Below, piece by piece: positions 62,866 to 64,000 of a DNA stretch of 64,000 nucleotides. The notes beneath the pieces are model-generated. The model saw only the letters and a list, made by a program, of their open reading frames with translations, was not told the DNA's origin and ran no database searches. How positions within the stretch are numbered: the first letter of the stretch is position 1; each line of letters begins with the position of its first letter. Source of the DNA: UBA9214 sp964443845. GTDB lineage: Bacteria > Pseudomonadota > Gammaproteobacteria > UBA9214. The position numbers and the translations under genes are program-made. The stretch is taken from positions 1 to 64,000 of the forward strand of contig CAYUFA010000007.1 of assembly GCA_964443845.1 (NCBI GenBank), read 5' to 3'.

Positions 62866-63792
62866 ATGCGTCACAGCACGTTGCGTCAACTGGAGGTGTT
62901 TGCCGCCATCGCGCGGCTGGGCAGTTTCACGCGCGCCGCCGAGGAACTGTTTCTGACCCAGCCGACGGTGTCGATGCAGATCCGGAAACTGACGGACGCG
63001 GTCGGGGTGCCGCTGTTCGAGCAGGTCGGCAAGAAAATCTACCTGACGGATGCCGGGCGTGAACTGCAGCGGACCTGCCGGGAGATCTTTTCCCAGCTCG
63101 AACGCTTCGAGATGTTCGTGGCCGACCTGAAGGGACTGGATACCGGCACCCTGCGCCTGTCCGTGGTGACCACCGCGAAATACTTTATCCCGCGCCTGCT
63201 CGGGTCCTTTTGCCAGTTGCATCCCGGTATCGATGTTTCCCTCAAGGTATCGAACCGCGGACGCATCCTGGAGCGGATTGCCGAAAACGAGGATGACCTG
63301 TACATCTTCGGGCAGCCGCCGGAGGGGCTCGACGCCGTCGCCGAACCGTTCATGGAAAACCCGCTGGTGGTGCTGGCCCCGGCCGGGCATCCGCTCGCCG
63401 GTAAGAAGAAAATTGCGCTGGCCGAGCTGGCCAGGGAGCCGTTCCTGCTGCGCGAACCGGGTTCCGGCACGCGCATGGCCATCGAGCGGCTGTTTGCCGA
63501 ACACAAGCTGTCGCTGCGGGTGCGCATGGAACTGGGCAGCAACGAGGCGATCAAGCAGGCGATCGTGGGCGGTCTCGGTGTATCCGTGCTGTCCCGGCAG
63601 ACGCTCGTGATGGATGCACCGTCCGGCCAGATCGTGATCCTGGATGTCGAGGGCTTCCCCATCGAACGACAATGGTACGTGGTCTATCCGTCCGGCAAGC
63701 AGCCCTCAGTGGTTGCCCGCGCGTTCCTCGAGCACCTGCGGCAGGAACCCGGGGTATCCGGGGCCCTGCCCGGCGCGCAGGGCCAACTCTGA
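62866..63792 (+). CDS. cbbR: LysR-type transcriptional regulator CbbR
   Basis: 308-residue activator of Calvin-cycle genes. The N-terminal winged helix-turn-helix (LRQLEVFAAIARLGSFTRAA, LTQPTVSMQIRKLTDAVG) is followed by a periplasmic-binding-like effector domain (about 90-300) starting GTLRLSVVTTAKYFIPRLL and including DDLYIFGQPPEGLDAV. It is divergent from cbbL, the standard CbbR layout, and the effector is probably a Calvin-cycle or redox metabolite. ATG at 62866 follows GGGA. Confidence 0.94.
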   Translation: MRHSTLRQLEVFAAIARLGSFTRAAEELFLTQPTVSMQIRKLTDAVGVPLFEQVGKKIYLTDAGRELQRTCREIFSQLERFEMFVADLKGLDTGTLRLSVVTTAKYFIPRLLGSFCQLHPGIDVSLKVSNRGRILERIAENEDDLYIFGQPPEGLDAVAEPFMENPLVVLAPAGHPLAGKKKIALAELAREPFLLREPGSGTRMAIERLFAEHKLSLRVRMELGSNEAIKQAIVGGLGVSVLSRQTLVMDAPSGQIVILDVEGFPIERQWYVVYPSGKQPSVVARAFLEHLRQEPGVSGALPGAQGQL

Positions 63793-63831
63793 AGATCCAC
63801 CCGTGCGCAGGCACTGCCGGCCCTGCCCGGG

Positions 63832-63922
63832 GCTGCTGATCCCGTGCGGAATGCGGACGCTGGTTCCACACCGGCTGCGCGCGGGTACGGGCCCGGCAGC
63901 GCGGAACGGTTGCTACAGGTGT
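63832..63922. repeat. imperfect repeat, right copy flanking the cbb cluster
   Basis: Second copy of the ~90-base repeat at 58024-58111, same orientation, ending immediately at the stop of the partial minus-strand gene. Shared blocks include GGACGCTG, GCGGGTACGGGC and CGGAACGrTTGCTACA. The right copy carries an extra TTCCACACCGG-like stretch in the middle. Confidence 0.65.
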
Positions 63923-64000
63923 CAGGCGGCATACCGGCTCAGCCGGTTCCAGAGTATCCACGAGTGGCTGGCCACAAGCTGTTCATGCCCGGTCGGGCTC
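63922..64000 (-). CDS. C-terminal end of an unidentified gene entering from the right edge
   Basis: The 26 visible codons read SPTGHEQLVASHSWILWNRL then SRYAA and a TGA at 63922-63924. Composition and frame openness are gene-like and its orientation matches the cbb operon, but it lies on the far side of cbbR (convergent). Too short to identify. Confidence 0.4.
   Translation of the reverse strand, partial: SPTGHEQLVASHSWILWNRLSRYAA

Noticed and set aside
1..64000. CRISPR arrays, tRNA/rRNA genes, insertion sequences, prophage genes
   Set aside because: No regularly spaced direct repeats, transposase or integrase-like proteins, or recognisable structural RNA genes were seen.

Overview
The window is a GC-rich, densely packed bacterial chromosome segment with conserved gammaproteobacterial gene order. 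It carries rpsB-tsf-pyrH-frr-uppS-cdsA-dxr-rseP-bamA-skp-lpxD-fabZ-lpxA-lpxB-rnhB-dnaE-accA-tilS-pyrG-kdsA-(eno)-ftsB-ispD-ispF-truD-surE-pcm-yqaA-nlpD-rpoS, then alaC-hom-thrC, rpfE-recJ-prfB-lysS and mltD/yafS-like/rnhA/dnaQ. At the right end is a Calvin-cycle cluster with a red-type (form IC-like) RuBisCO, its activase CbbX and a divergent CbbR. Together these suggest a chemolithoautotrophic gammaproteobacterium, perhaps near Chromatiales or Acidiferrobacterales. The exact taxon cannot be fixed from the sequence alone.

Layout. 1-6960 (mostly minus): dapD (cut by the window edge), dapC, an inserted plus-strand pair (EamA transporter and VOC protein), a small membrane protein, glnD and map. 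7000-9170: the rpsB-tsf operon with a good sigma70-type promoter and a strong intrinsic terminator. 9260-21825: an uninterrupted plus-strand run for nucleotide supply, ribosome recycling, isoprenoid and phospholipid synthesis, outer-membrane assembly and lipid A synthesis, with many 4-base stop/start overlaps. 21788-22912: an antisense GGDEF gene inserted between rnhB and dnaE. 23099-34950: dnaE to truD. The usual enolase slot between kdsA and ftsB holds only a 135-residue, in-frame collapsed enolase. 35029-39587: a convergent Smr protein, then the surE-pcm-yqaA-nlpD-rpoS stress block. 39820-42514: an accessory patch with a secreted subtilase carrying calcium-binding repeats, a 325-base region with a possible gene relic, and an Mth938-type protein. 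42654-46429: alaC-hom-thrC. 46438-52619: rpfE-recJ-prfB (programmed +1 frameshift)-lysS-DUF502. 52704-57857: mltD, methyltransferase, rnhA, dnaQ, nhaD. 57858-64000: the cbb cluster, transcribed leftward as cbbL-cbbS-cbbX-small acidic protein-aldolase, with cbbR divergent.

The most unusual items are: the collapsed enolase in its ancestral slot; a class II ketose-bisphosphate aldolase fused to a C-terminal Dabb (stress-responsive A/B barrel) domain as the last gene of the RuBisCO operon; an unrecognised acidic protein between cbbX and that aldolase; and two imperfect ~90-base direct repeats bracketing the cbb cluster. No rRNA, tRNA, CRISPR array, insertion sequence or phage was seen.
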